Below, one piece after another: positions 45,246 to 55,876 of a stretch of DNA of 64,000 nucleotides. Both the position numbers and the translations under genes were made by a program. Numbering within the stretch: the stretch's first letter is position 1; every line of letters begins with the position of its first letter. This DNA is from Benincasa hispida (taxonomy: Eukaryota; Streptophyta; Magnoliopsida; Cucurbitales; Cucurbitaceae). Location of the stretch: assembly GCF_009727055.1 (NCBI RefSeq), contig NC_052355.1:5336542-5400541 (forward strand). Direction: 5' to 3'. The notes under the pieces were generated by a model. It was not told where the DNA came from. It saw only the letters and a program-made list of their open reading frames with translations, and made no database searches.

Positions 45246-46400
45246 GCAGTTGATGCCCTAAATCTCGTAGGGTCTTTTAATTTGTAAACATATATATAAA
45301 AAAAAACTTTGTGATTTATAATATATGATACTTTATTCACTTCAGTCTATGAAATATGAGATATTTTAGTTGCATTAACCACAAACCAATAAACTAAGAT
45401 CTATGGTTATCGTTGTAACTTAAGCATATATGTGGAGACATAAAAGTAGATTGTACTTTAAGTGATAACCTAAATGGTCTGTAATATATGGATAAATGAG
45501 GGATACCTTATCCTGGTGACACTATGAGTGTGGCTCGCTTTGTAGGTGTTACAAATGTTGTAAAGTGCTACAAATGATCTGATTCTGATCATTCGTGTAT
45601 TAGACATGCGAGCGGGGATACTCTATACAAAGGAGTTTGTATAAGATCGAACTACAAAATGTTTAGTCTCGATATATAACGTCGTTCATAATTAAGACTT
45701 TCATTTAAGTAGGATGACCATAGATAACATGACATTAATCCTGAGTGAGTTGTGAACTCCTGCCTATGAAGGCGGTTCTTTGATTTGCATGGGTGAAAGT
45801 GGCCAAATCGCCAACTCAAACCTACCACTTTGGGGATTCATCTGATTGGGGAGTTGGAAACTCAGCTACACAAGATGAAATTCACTCATTCCCCGAAGCA
45901 GGGGTAAGTAGATAAATTGCTCCCTTAAGGGCTGATTTTAGGGCTTAAACAATGTGGTGCCACACCTTCTCTTGGCTCGAGAAGGGTTTAGTCATAGTAG
46001 GACTATGATCTATTGTTCATTAGAGGAATCAGTGGTACTTAAGGAGTTAGATGTAACTATAGGAGCAAAACGGTAAATTGGTCAAGCTGTACTTATGAGC
46101 GATTTGTGAAGGGTCGTCGTACTATTGATTAGTTATATCCAATGGATAGAGAAATATATTTGTAGTGCAGAGAGTGTAGCTATCAGTCTTTAGTGGAGTG
46201 CCCGATCATTAATGGATGGTGGATATCGTGATTAAAGAGTTTAGTAATTTATTCACGTACATTGGAGCTTCAAGCTATAGGTCCATAAGGCCCCCTTGGT
46301 AGCTCAATGAATTCAAGTTGAAAATCAGTTTTTTGGTTAGTTTGAAATGTTCAAATTGACAATAGGGAATTTGATTTGTATGTATTTTTCCTCTATGCTT
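45246..46400 (+). mobile_element. LTR-1 5' part, block copy 2
   Basis: Counterpart of 2351-3512. The LTR start is damaged here (ggttgcagttgatgcc in place of tgttgggattgaatgcc), so copy 1 is the more complete at this edge. Confidence 0.65.
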
Positions 46401-47387
46401 TTCAACATTATAAACATCGTATATATTTGTATGTTTATTCTCACTGGAGTTTTAGTCCAAGTGGGAGATTGTTGGGGATGTCCTAAAAACTCGCAGTTCG
46501 TAATTCATGTTAAAAATTCTATTTATCAATAAAATATTATTGAATATGTAAAGTTGTTGATATTGCATTTTATTACGAAATCCAATAAACAAATCCATGG
46601 CTGTAGTATGAATACTTTAACTTTATATAAAGACATAAAAAAGATCAAGTTATAGTATATAGCCTAAATAGTCTATAAGTATATGGATGAAATTGGGTAT
46701 CTCATCTTGGTAACACTATTGGATGTGGCCTATTTTGTATGCTGATACAAATGATGTGATCCATAGATAATTCATGTAGAGACATATGAATGGGGGCATC
46801 CTATGTAATGAGTCTGCATAAAAACTCAACCTCGAAATAGTCACTATTCTTTATAACGATCGTTTACTGTTAAAACTAACTTTATCATACTAAAATAACC
46901 TAGGATAACTCGATCTTAATCCCGAGTTAACTATGAACTCTTATTTATTCGGGATTATCCTTTGAGTTGCATAGGTGAGAGTAGTCCAACAACATTGCTC
47001 AATAAGCCTCCCATTTTGGGGATAAGACTAGATAGATAGCTAGGGACATAACTTTGCAAGATGGAACTCACTCCTACCCATCTTAGGGTTAGTAGATAGG
47101 TTGTTCTCTTAACTGATGATTCTTGGTCTTGAGCAACGGGGCCTTGCCCTCTCGTTATAGAGAGGGACATGATTCATAAGTGGTTCTATGAATCCGTTGT
47201 TCAATAGAGGGTTAGTGGGAGCTTAAGGAACAAGATGCATTTACAGGGGTAAAATGGTAATTTTGAAGCAACTATAAATATGAATGACCTATGAAGGATC
47301 GACTTACTGATTATGATTAAAATGGATAGACATATATCTATAGTGAGGAGAATGCAACTATGAAGCTATAGTGGTATGCCTTGATAG

Positions 47388-47425
47388 CTGTCTCTTATAC
47401 ACATCTAGATGTGTATAAGAGACAT
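47388..47425. other. Nextera mate-pair junction adapter (artefact)
   Basis: CTGTCTCTTATACACATCT at 47388-47406 and AGATGTGTATAAGAGACA at 47407-47424. The last base of the 38 is T where G is expected. Confidence 0.95.
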
Positions 47426-47535
47426 GTCGTTCTTTAGTGGAGTGCCCGACAGTTAATGGATGGTGGATATCGTGATTAAAGAGTTTAGTAATTTATTCAC
47501 ATACCATTGGAGCTTTAATCTACAGGTCCATAACG
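47426..47535. other. Stray LTR-1 fragment between adapters
   Basis: Resembles about 46184-46293 (ctttagtggagtgcccga, atggatggtggatatcgtga) and does not belong at this point of LTR-2b. It was carried in by a chimeric read or mate pair. Confidence 0.8.
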
Positions 47536-47573
47536 CTGTCTCTTATACACATCTAGATGTGTATAAGAGACAG
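47536..47573. other. Nextera mate-pair junction adapter (artefact)
   Basis: Perfect 38-base inverted pair of Tn5 mosaic ends, centred between 47554 and 47555. Confidence 0.97.
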
Positions 47574-47757
47574 CCGGATAGGTGTTCACTCATAGTAGGA
47601 CTATGATGTATTGTTCATTAGAGGAATCAGTGGTACTTAAGGAGTTAGATGTAACTATAGGAGCAAAACGGTAAATTGGTCAAGCTGTACTTATGAGCGA
47701 TTTGTGAAGGGTCGTCGTACTATTGATTAGTTATATCCAATGGATAGAGAAATATAT
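47574..47757. other. Stray LTR-1 fragment between adapters
   Basis: Begins ccggataggtgttcactcat as at 53127 and continues like 45985-46157 (gaatcagtggtacttaagga, gtcgtcgtactattgattag). It is misplaced here. Confidence 0.8.
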
Positions 47758-47795
47758 CTGTCTCTTATACACATCTAGATGTGTATAAGAGACAG
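47758..47795. other. Nextera mate-pair junction adapter (artefact)
   Basis: Perfect 38-base inverted pair of mosaic ends. LTR-2b sequence resumes right after it at the position equivalent to 4981 in block copy 1. Confidence 0.97.
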
Positions 47796-48532
47796 ATTAA
47801 AAGGTTTGATTAAAAATTAAATTTATTTTTATTTAAATTAATTATTTTGAATTAATTTTATAAAACTAAATTATTTAAATAAAATCGTTTTATTTAAAAG
47901 AAAATATTTTTGAAATCCAAAATGAGTGAATGGATTTTTACAACAGTTTTTTGGGAAAAATCCACTAAAACTCAAATTGTGTAATATATCATCGGATTCT
48001 ACTCACCTCTTCAATGATAACTGCTAGTATGAGCTATCCTATATGCAATCTTTCTCCTTGCATGGATTGAGCCTTTATATTGAACTTGCATGCTGAGATT
48101 TGAGAGAGAGCTCTGAAATTTTAAGCAGAAAGTCCGCACCTTTGTAAACCCTTGACAACCCACCTAAATTCATCCAAAATTGAGCTCAATGTAAGTGTTT
48201 CCACCACATATTCCTTCTTGAGTTTAGTAAAGAAGACCTTGGTGGTGGTCTACTTGAAGTTTCAAACTCGGATTAGGAGACATCTAGCTGAAATTCGTGG
48301 AGAATTGTACAAAGGTACTGCACTGTACAAACCCTCTTATGAACTTTACTTGAGTAGCATGTTTAAAACTCAAATTAAGTTTAGTTAAAGTTCTTATTGA
48401 TTCTGATTTCTTCCGTTGCATGTTACATTACTCCTTCATTTTTATCTTTAAAGCTACTATGCGGTCTGACTTAATGCGTTTCTAGCTATCCTATTCTCTT
48501 GAATGGTTTTAGCTGAGGTAACTTCAACCAAA

Positions 48533-48537
48533 TGATT
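48533..48537. other. Target-site duplication of solo G1 LTR, left
   Basis: TGATT, matched at 51232-51236. Confidence 0.85.
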
Positions 48538-49080
48538 TGTAACGACCCAACCCCCTAGGACTCAAGTTAGGTCGATGCTAAACACATGAATGCATGGAAC
48601 TTAAAACAACATCCTTTTATAGTGAATAAATACTAAATAAATAAGTTGAACTCAAAAGACCTTCATTAAATTTAGATATTAAAAATAAACGATAGGGTAC
48701 CCATAAATCATAAATGATAATAAATAGGTCTGAAAACAAATCTTAATAGTATGTTTCAAACATCAAATTGAAAGTTGAAAAACATGGAAAGAAATCTAAA
48801 TATCATGAGCGGAAGCATAAAACTGGTCCTTAGTGGCTTGTTCAAGGATTCCTCTTGTCATTCGCCAGTGCGTCCTTGCCCTTACCTAAAACATAAACAT
48901 AAGAAAGGTGAGTATAAATTACTCAGTAAATAACCCTACTACTAGGGTCGGGCTAGGCATCTATGTCCTCTAGATGCCTACCTTTGGTGGAACATAAAAA
49001 TTGCTCTAGTCCTCATGGGACACATACATACATGCAAAACTGGTTTTATCCTACTGTAGTTAAGTATGCCCACTACCTCT

Positions 49081-49488
49081 GATGAATCCGGAAGGAAACA
49101 CAATATCTGGTGAATCTGGAAGGAAACACAATATCTGGTGAATCCGGAAGGAAACACAATCTGGTGAATCCCGAAGGAAACATAATCTGGTGAATCTTGA
49201 AGGAAACACAATATCTGGTGAATCTCGAAGTAAACACAATATCAGATGAATCTCGAAGGAAACACAATATCTGGTGAATCCCGAAGGAAACACAATATCT
49301 GGTGAATCCCGAAGGAAACACAAACTGGTGAGTCCCGAAGGAAACACAATATCTGGTGAATCCCGAAGGAAACACAACCTGGTGAATCCAGATGGAAACA
49401 CAATCTAGTGAATCCCGAAGGAAACACAATATCTGGTGAATTCCGAAGGAAACACAATCGGGTGAATCCCGAAGGAAACACAATACCT
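49081..49488. repeat. Minisatellite in solo G1 LTR, 15 units
   Basis: Fifteen units of 26 or 28 bases (ggtgaatcccgaaggaaaca plus caatct or caatatct). The open frames of up to 136 codons that cross it on the minus strand are produced by the repeat: it keeps several frames free of stops. Confidence 0.9.
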
Positions 49489-50530
49489 AGTTGGCATCTA
49501 ACTAATCAGTAAAGATGCTATCACAATCTCAATATCACAATTATTACAATATGGTTTTATAACATACATATACACCTCAACATCATGGCTATACAGCATG
49601 CATATATGCCTCTATATCCTCATATCAAATACACCCTCAGTGAATCAAGTATCACCTCTTACTAGCATGCAAGTCTCTACGTGCACAAATAAATCTTTCA
49701 GATTCTCATACAAGAACATATATCAGTCATACTATACTATCCATTTATCATGTTATCGTTCTATCATAATATTCATCTATCATGCTGGCATATATCTAGT
49801 GTCTGGCCCGTGGGTAGTTCCAGTAGTAAGATTACTTACTTTGATATTAGGTTGAACCAAAAAAAAAGAAATTGTATCTTTGTGAAATTCTTGAATCCTT
49901 AATCGAGCTAATTATTTGAGCAACTAAGCTCTTCTAATCTCCACAATCTTTGAATTAAATCCTAGTACATAAGCCAAAATAAAATTTAACCTCTAGGTTC
50001 ACACCTAAGCGTTTAATCACACCAAAATCAACAACAAAACTTAATAACTTAATTCGTATAAATTACATTCGAACTGAACAAGTCACAAAGCCCAAATCTT
50101 ACCAAAATTTAATGTTGAAATCACCTTAACTTTGCTTGATAGCACGCTAAGACCTTTTAAACTCCTTCAAACTTTCAAATTCAACCTCCAAAATCACGAT
50201 TGAAATGATAATTAAACACGTTATTTATATGGATCTTCAAGATCCTCAACAAAACCATGAAAATCATTTAGATCTTATCACAAAATACGAACCTCACGAT
50301 GACGTTCAACAGAGGACAACGACTGGAAGAGAGGAGAATCAACAACAAGCAGATCGACAACGTGAAGGTCGGAGCGGCGCGGTTGCAACTTGACGGAGAA
50401 AAGATGTGGACGTCGACAGTGCAATAGCCGAAGTTCGTCTAAACCAGAGAGAAAGTGAGAAGGTGGGGTTAAAATTCATATTTCTTGAAAATTCCATATT
50501 TCTTTCTTTTTAATTCACACAAATACATAA

Positions 50531-50534
50531 TAAA

Positions 50535-50576
<42 letters not shown>

Positions 50577-50583
50577 ATATAAT
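50531..50583. repeat. TA microsatellite
   Basis: A (TA)n-rich run in the G1 LTR, interrupted near the middle by attatat. A shorter version is at 10929-10953 in the sister LTR. Confidence 0.8.
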
Positions 50584-50698
50584 ATTATTTCCTTTCCTTT
50601 TCTTAAATTGCAAAACCCATATATATTCTTTCCTTTTCTTTTCTTAAATTCCATAATATATCTGGGTTTTGGAATTTAAGAAAAGGAAAGGAAATAAT
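50584..50698. repeat. Inverted duplication, 36-base arms
   Basis: Left arm 50584-50619 (attatttcctttccttttc...) and right arm 50663-50698 are reverse complements with one mismatch, separated by 43 bases. The unit-1 LTR has no right arm (10857-10950). It probably arose by template switching at the TA repeat. Confidence 0.85.
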
Positions 50699-51231
50699 AT
50701 ATATATATATATTATATTTCCTTTGTTAATAAATATGTCATATCAAACTCAAATCTTTCACCTCTTCTCCAATTAATTAAATAACCGAAAAATAAATTCA
50801 CCAACTTTAAATCACTTCTTCCCAAAAATTCTAAATCCCAAAATTAAATTATAACTTTCCAAATTAACTTGAATCCAAATTTACAAATATTTTTAAGTAC
50901 TTGATTTAATTACTTCCAAATAAACCAATTATCTTTTTCCTAATTCATTACTTAAATTTTGGATGCAAGTTCCAAAATTAAAAAGGGTAAAATCTTAAAA
51001 CCATAATTTTCTCTTTTCCCTTTCAAACTTCACAAAAACTCAAAATTTATTGTACAAATAATTCAATTATCCCTTCCAATTAATTTAAAACTAATACTTC
51101 AAAGAATCCACATTAACCAATACAATTTTTCAACTGTAACAATTTGTTTCCAAATTCCAAAGATTAGGAAATTAAAACTCAGCAATTTGAGATAATTAAC
51201 TTAAATTTTCCTAAAAAATCGGGATGTTACA

Positions 51232-51236
51232 TGATT
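51232..51236. other. Target-site duplication of solo G1 LTR, right
   Basis: TGATT; see 48533-48537. Confidence 0.85.
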
Positions 51237-51849
51237 AAAATAATTAAAGCTTTAGAAATTAAGCATGCACAAAGTCACAAACGCATTTACCACAATAGCT
51301 TGACCCTGGCGTCGTGACGCTGTGAGGATCTTATATATAGGACCTGAGGTCAGCTTTGAAGGCAACCACTACACATTCGAGATTAAGCTCGAATAAAGAG
51401 AAATTTGAGAGTTTTTATTCAATTTTTGAGTGATTGAGTCAATTTGCTGAGAAATTATTGGTATAGTTAGCCTCGATTCTTACTTCTTTGTTGATCATTG
51501 TAGTATGAATATGCCTTTTAGAGGATAAATTATTTTCTTGGATAGTTTGTATGCCTTAATTTTTTGAAGGCCATCTAGTTTTTTTATTCCATTGTTGTGA
51601 ACCCTTTGGGGATTTTTTAAATTTTTAATCGATTCAATAAGTTTTTGTGATGATTGTTGAATTTCATGTTAGCAAAATTTTCTAGCCTATGCATTTTGAT
51701 CGATTAAGTTACAAATATTAGGATCACATGGTTGAGGTTTAGACTTTTTCTGCCCCAAGTTCATGTGAGTTCTAATATAATCTTTCCCAAATAAATCATG
51801 CAACAAGATATGGCTTTTCTGGCTTGTTGAATGTCTCGACAATTGAACC
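51237..51849. other. Transposon-derived noncoding DNA, block copy 2
   Basis: Counterpart of 11477-12015, with about 60-70 extra bases near 51490-51560. No gene. Confidence 0.4.
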
Positions 51850-52330
51850 CTTTCTTAATGGATACATGACTCTATTTTCAGAACTGATAGAGATTCTCGA
51901 AAGTCCACTTCAGATCAGTGTTCACTCTATAGAGAAACTGTAGTATGGTGAAGCCTAAGCAGGGGTGCATCGCTCAGTCCACTATGGAGGCCGAGTATTA
52001 GCAGCTTGTGAAGCTGCTAAGGAGGCCGTTTGGCTCAGGAAGTTTTCTGGTTGATCTAGAAGTTGTTCCAAAATGTCTAGGCCCATCACCTTTATTGTAA
52101 TAATAGTGGTGTTGTGGCCAACTCTAAGGAGCCTAGGAGTCTCAAGTGCGGACAAAATATAGAGCGGAAGTATCAATCTTATCTGCAAGATAGTGCATCG
52201 ATGAGGGGACGTGATAGTCACGAAGATAGCTTCGGAGCACAACATTGCTGACTCGTTTACGAAGGCTCTCATGCTATAGTCTTTAAGGGTCACCTACAGA
52301 GCATGGATCTACGGGACCATCGTGTGGACT
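51850..52330 (+). pseudogene. Ty1/copia RNase H fragment, block copy 2
   Basis: Counterpart of 12016-12505. Recognisable pieces spread over three frames include the MEAEY...AACEAAKEAVWLRKF region, PITFIVIIVV, and IASEHNIADSFTKAL (about 52225-52270). Single-base insertions and losses are much more frequent than in copy 1. It is followed by gggcaagtggagatt as a decayed purine tract. Confidence 0.8.
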
Positions 52331-54458
52331 AGGGCAAGTGGAGATTGATTTGTACTCGCCTTAGTGCGTTGGTTTATTCTTTTTACTTGTATTTATCTTG
52401 TACACCCACTCGTTTAGGACAGGGATATATAGTTTGTAAACACATGTATGAACAAACATTTGTGATGTAATAATATGAGATATATTTCTTCACTATTGTC
52501 TATGAAATATGAGATATTTTAATATGCATTAACCACAAACCAATAAACTAAGATCCATGGTTATTGTTATAACTTAAGCATGTACGTGGAGACTACAAGT
52601 GGACCATGCCTTAAGTGATAACCTAAATGGTCTGTAATATATGGATAAAAGAGGGAACATATCCTCGGTGACACTTACGGATATGACCCCTTTGTAGATT
52701 ATTACAAGTGTTGTAAAGTGTACAGATGGCCTGATCCTATCATTCACGCTAGGGACATGCGAGCGGGGTATCCTATGAGAAAGAGTTTGTATGAGACCAG
52801 ACCACGAAATGTTTAGTCACGTTATATATAGGCCGTTCATGACAGAGACTTCATTTCACTTGGATGACCATAGGTAACATGACCTTAATCCTGAGTGAGT
52901 TGGAGAACTCTTATCTATGAGGCGGTCCTTTGATTTGCATGGGTGCAAATGGCCAGATCGCCGACTCAAACCTACCATTTGGGATTCGTCTGATTGAGCG
53001 AGTTGAGGAACTCAGCTACACAAGATGAAATTTACTCCTTCCCCAAAGCAGGGGTAAGTAGATAGATTGTTCTCTTAAGGGCTGATTCTGGGCCTCGAAC
53101 AATGTGGTGCCACACACTTTCTCATGGCCGGATAGGTGTTCACTCATAGTAGGACTATGATGTATTATTCATTAGAGGAATCAATGATACTTAAGGAGTT
53201 ATATGTAACTAAAGGGAAAAAAGGGTAAATTGGCCCAACTATACTTATGAGCGATGTGTGAAAGGTTATCATACTGTTGATTAGTTATATTCAATGGACA
53301 CAAAAATATATCTGTAGTGAGAAGAGTGCAGTTGTCGGTCTTTAGTGAACTGACCGACAGTTAACGGATGGTGGATATCTTGATTAAAGAGTTTAAATAG
53401 TTATTCATGCGTCGTTGGAGCTTCAAACTACAGGTCCATAAGGTCCCCTTGGTAGCTTAATCGATTCAAATCGAGAATCAATTTTCGTGTTAGTTTGAAG
53501 TGTTAAAATTAACAAGAGGGAATTTTATTATATATGATATAATTAAATTGGTTCAATTATATATGATATAATTGATTTGTTGTATTAGATACATTGATTG
53601 GAGGAATTAATATAAATATGATTTATATTAAATAAAGGAAAAAAAAGAACTATAGTTTATATATTACATATGATGTGATATTAAAACTATAGGTTATAAA
53701 TATAATATGATAAATTAGTTATTTTATTTATTTATAATAAAAATAATTACAAAATAATTGTGATTGGTTTCTTCTCTAACTATGCAAGTGGGAGGTTATT
53801 TTCAATTTTAATAACTAAAGAATAAAATGAAAAGAATTTTCATTTTTGAGGATCGCATCATTATCACATACTAATTGATCGAGTGAAAGAAACTATACGA
53901 TAGTCCTTTCGAGAGACTAAACGACCGAGCGAGTTTGTTAGATGATTGCTCCTCGATACTAAATGATCGAGAAACCATTGTCTATACGATATACTAAACC
54001 TCTCTCCCACTTACTCGATCATTTAACTCGATCTTATACTTCCTCCTTCCCTCTACCAAATTCACATAAAGCCCACACCTCCTAGATTCTCACTCTAAGA
54101 ATACTAAGGTAACCGAGTGGTAGTGTCGAGTGTTGCTGTTTGAGGGTCAAGGATCGAGTCTTACTCGATTGGGTTCGAGGATCTGACAGTTCGTGATTAC
54201 ATTGGTTGTTTGTTGCGTTCATGATCATTTAGACTTTGCTGGGATGCCTGACCAGTGTAGATCGAGAAAATACGTGAAGAATATTTCTTCAAAGGTATGT
54301 CACTTGATTCCCTTTGTATTTAAGTAAAGAAAGCATGCTGTAATTTTCTCTATAATGCATAACTATGGTTGTTTGTTTGTAAATGCTTTATTCTTTCACA
54401 ATGGGCTTGGAAAGATCTTGCTTCTGCTCAATGGTTCTATTGAATAAGAGTTCCTTCA
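52331..54458 (+). mobile_element. LTR-1 3' LTR, nearly complete
   Basis: Continues the copia remnant and ends ...AGAGTTCCTTCA, the same end as the solo LTR at 41735. As in copy 1, the LTR start is deleted. A gatcgag/tatacgata word cluster lies at 53870-54030. The codons of the open frame from 54383 to 54458 belong to this LTR and not to the gypsy gene that follows. Confidence 0.75.
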
Positions 54459-55395
54459 CAAACAACCCACCTCCGCCTAGTAAGTCCAACAAAGACGCTG
54501 AGAAAAATGAGGGTAAATCCGAGGCATGCCCGTCTACCCCTAAGGCAAGTACTCTTCCTTCACCTTCTATTGAACCTTATATTCCTAAACCTTCGTTTCC
54601 TAGTAGGCTGGCAAGACGAAAACAAGAACATAGGGATGAGAAGTTGATCGAGATGTTTAAAAAGATTCAGATAAATATTCTCCTCATGAACGCAATCCAG
54701 CAGATTCCCAGGTATGTTAAATTTCTCAAGGAACTCTGCACCGACAAGAGGATAGGTAAGGATAAGGAACGGGTTGTGGTAAGTAAGAATGTATCAGATC
54801 TATTTAAACAAAATATGCCTAGAAAATGGCGAGACCCAGGTATGTTCACTTTACCCTACATTATTGGTAATAGAGTCATTCGTCATGCTATGCTTGATCT
54901 AGGAGCCTTTACTAATGTCATGCCTTATCATGTGTATGAGGATCTCAATTTGAATGATTTGCAAAAAACTACTATGTGCATCCAATTAGCTGATAGAACT
55001 TATATCCAGCCCCTAAGGATAGTGGAGGATGTGTTATTGCAAGTTAAGGATTTGATTTCTACATTTTGAAAATGGATGAAATTTCCACTCCTTCTTCTTT
55101 TACAATTCTATTAGGAAGGCCCTTTATGAAAACTGTAAAGACAAAAATAGATGTTGACAAGGGCTGTCTTTCTATAGAGTTTGATGGGGAATTAGTTTCA
55201 TTTAACATGTATGATACCATGAAATTTTCTGAGGAATATCTGTCGCTATGTATGATTGAGGCTCATGACTTATTAGATGATATTATATTTCATGATGGTA
55301 GTGATGACTATTACATATTGATTACTCCATGTATTGATTTGGATTCACATGACTCGCATGATTTATCTCTTTCTATTGTTGATGTTAGCAACTGA
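54459..55395 (+). pseudogene. Ty3/gypsy (Athila-type) Gag end and protease
   Basis: Begins abruptly after LTR-1 with NNPPPPSKSNKDAEKNEGK. PKPSFPSRLARRKQEHRDEK, IPRYVKFLKELCTDKRI and MPRKWRDPGMFTLPYIIGN follow, then the protease active-site region AMLDLGAFTNVMPYHVYED. The DLGA form is normal for plant Athila-like elements. IQLADRTYIQPLRIVEDVLL comes next. A frameshift near 55060 leads to FTILLGRPFMKTVKTKIDVD in another frame. The start is truncated and the gene is inactive. Confidence 0.8.
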
Positions 55396-55876
55396 AGGAA
55401 CCTTCGTCTAATTTTGATATTGTTGGTTTGCATGTACAAGGGACTGAACTAAAGGCTCTCCTTTGTCATTTAAAATATGTGTACCTAGGTAAAGGGAACA
55501 CCCTTCTAGTTATAGTCTCCAGGGAGTTGACATCTACCCAAGAGGAATCCTTAGTTGAGACTCTGAAGACCTGAAAGGAGGTCGTTGGGTGGACTCTTGA
55601 TGACCTCAAGGGAGCGAGCCCTTCTCTTTGCATGCATATAATAACTTTAGAGGAAGGAGCCAAGCCCACAGTTCAACCCCTCAGAAGGCTCAACCCCACG
55701 ATGAAAGACATCATTCTCAAGGAAATTATCAAGCTCAATGAGCCGGTATTATTTACCCAATTCCTAATTGTAAGTGGGTAAGTTCTATTCACGTAGTTCC
55801 AAGAAAGACCAGCATGGCAATTATGGAGAATGACAAGGGTGAGATGGTGCCGATGCGCGTATAGAACGGGTGGACA
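55396..55876 (+). pseudogene. Gypsy protease-RT linker, degenerate
   Basis: Weakly coding remnant in shifting frames, with stops. It includes VQPLRRLNPTMKDIILKEII (about 55670-55730) and WVSSIHVVPRKTSMAIMEND (about 55775-55835), the usual lead-in to gypsy RT. Confidence 0.6.

Larger units (their letters stand above)
46470..48532 (+). mobile_element. LTR-2b 3' LTR, block copy 2, misassembled
   Basis: TGTTGGGGATGTCC follows the purine tract AAGTGGGAGAT. True sequence runs to 47387 and again from 47796. Between them are three adapters and two stray fragments. The tail (48400-48532), missing in copy 1, runs up to the TGATT target site of the gypsy LTR. Confidence 0.7.
48538..51231 (-). mobile_element. 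Solo LTR of gypsy element G1 (block copy 2)
   Basis: 2694 bases, plus strand TGTAACGACCC ... GATGTTACA, flanked by TGATT on both sides, with no internal sequence. It occupies the site that holds the two-LTR element at 5823-11471 in copy 1. It carries the longest minisatellite (15 units), a TA microsatellite and a small inverted duplication. Confidence 0.9.
43667..52867 (+). repeat. Segmental duplication, copy 2
   Basis: Same order as 764-13040 but shorter, because the gypsy element G1 is reduced to a solo LTR. Here the LTR-1 sequence at the right end runs on past the point where copy 1 stops, so 52867 is only the limit of similarity. Three adapter artefacts at 47388-47795 replace about 464 bases of true sequence (equivalent to 4517-4980). 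Confidence 0.85.

Noticed and set aside
13621..47795. Perfect 38-base palindromes suggesting a natural Tn5-like element or regulatory palindrome
   Set aside because: The sequence is exactly the Nextera mosaic-end junction, and it separates misplaced or duplicated fragments. It is a library artefact.
49060..49483. Overlapping minus-strand ORFs of 79-136 codons with repeats such as RDSPDIVFPSGFT
   Set aside because: They are readings of the 26/28-base minisatellite in several frames. The array lies in a noncoding LTR and there is no independent coding signal.
49081..49488. Regular direct repeats suggesting a CRISPR array
   Set aside because: Units are contiguous without spacers, vary in length, lie in a plant LTR, and no cas gene is near.
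54383..54458. ATG at 54383 as start of the gypsy polyprotein
   Set aside because: These codons are the tail of the LTR-1 LTR. The gypsy gene is truncated and enters at 54459.
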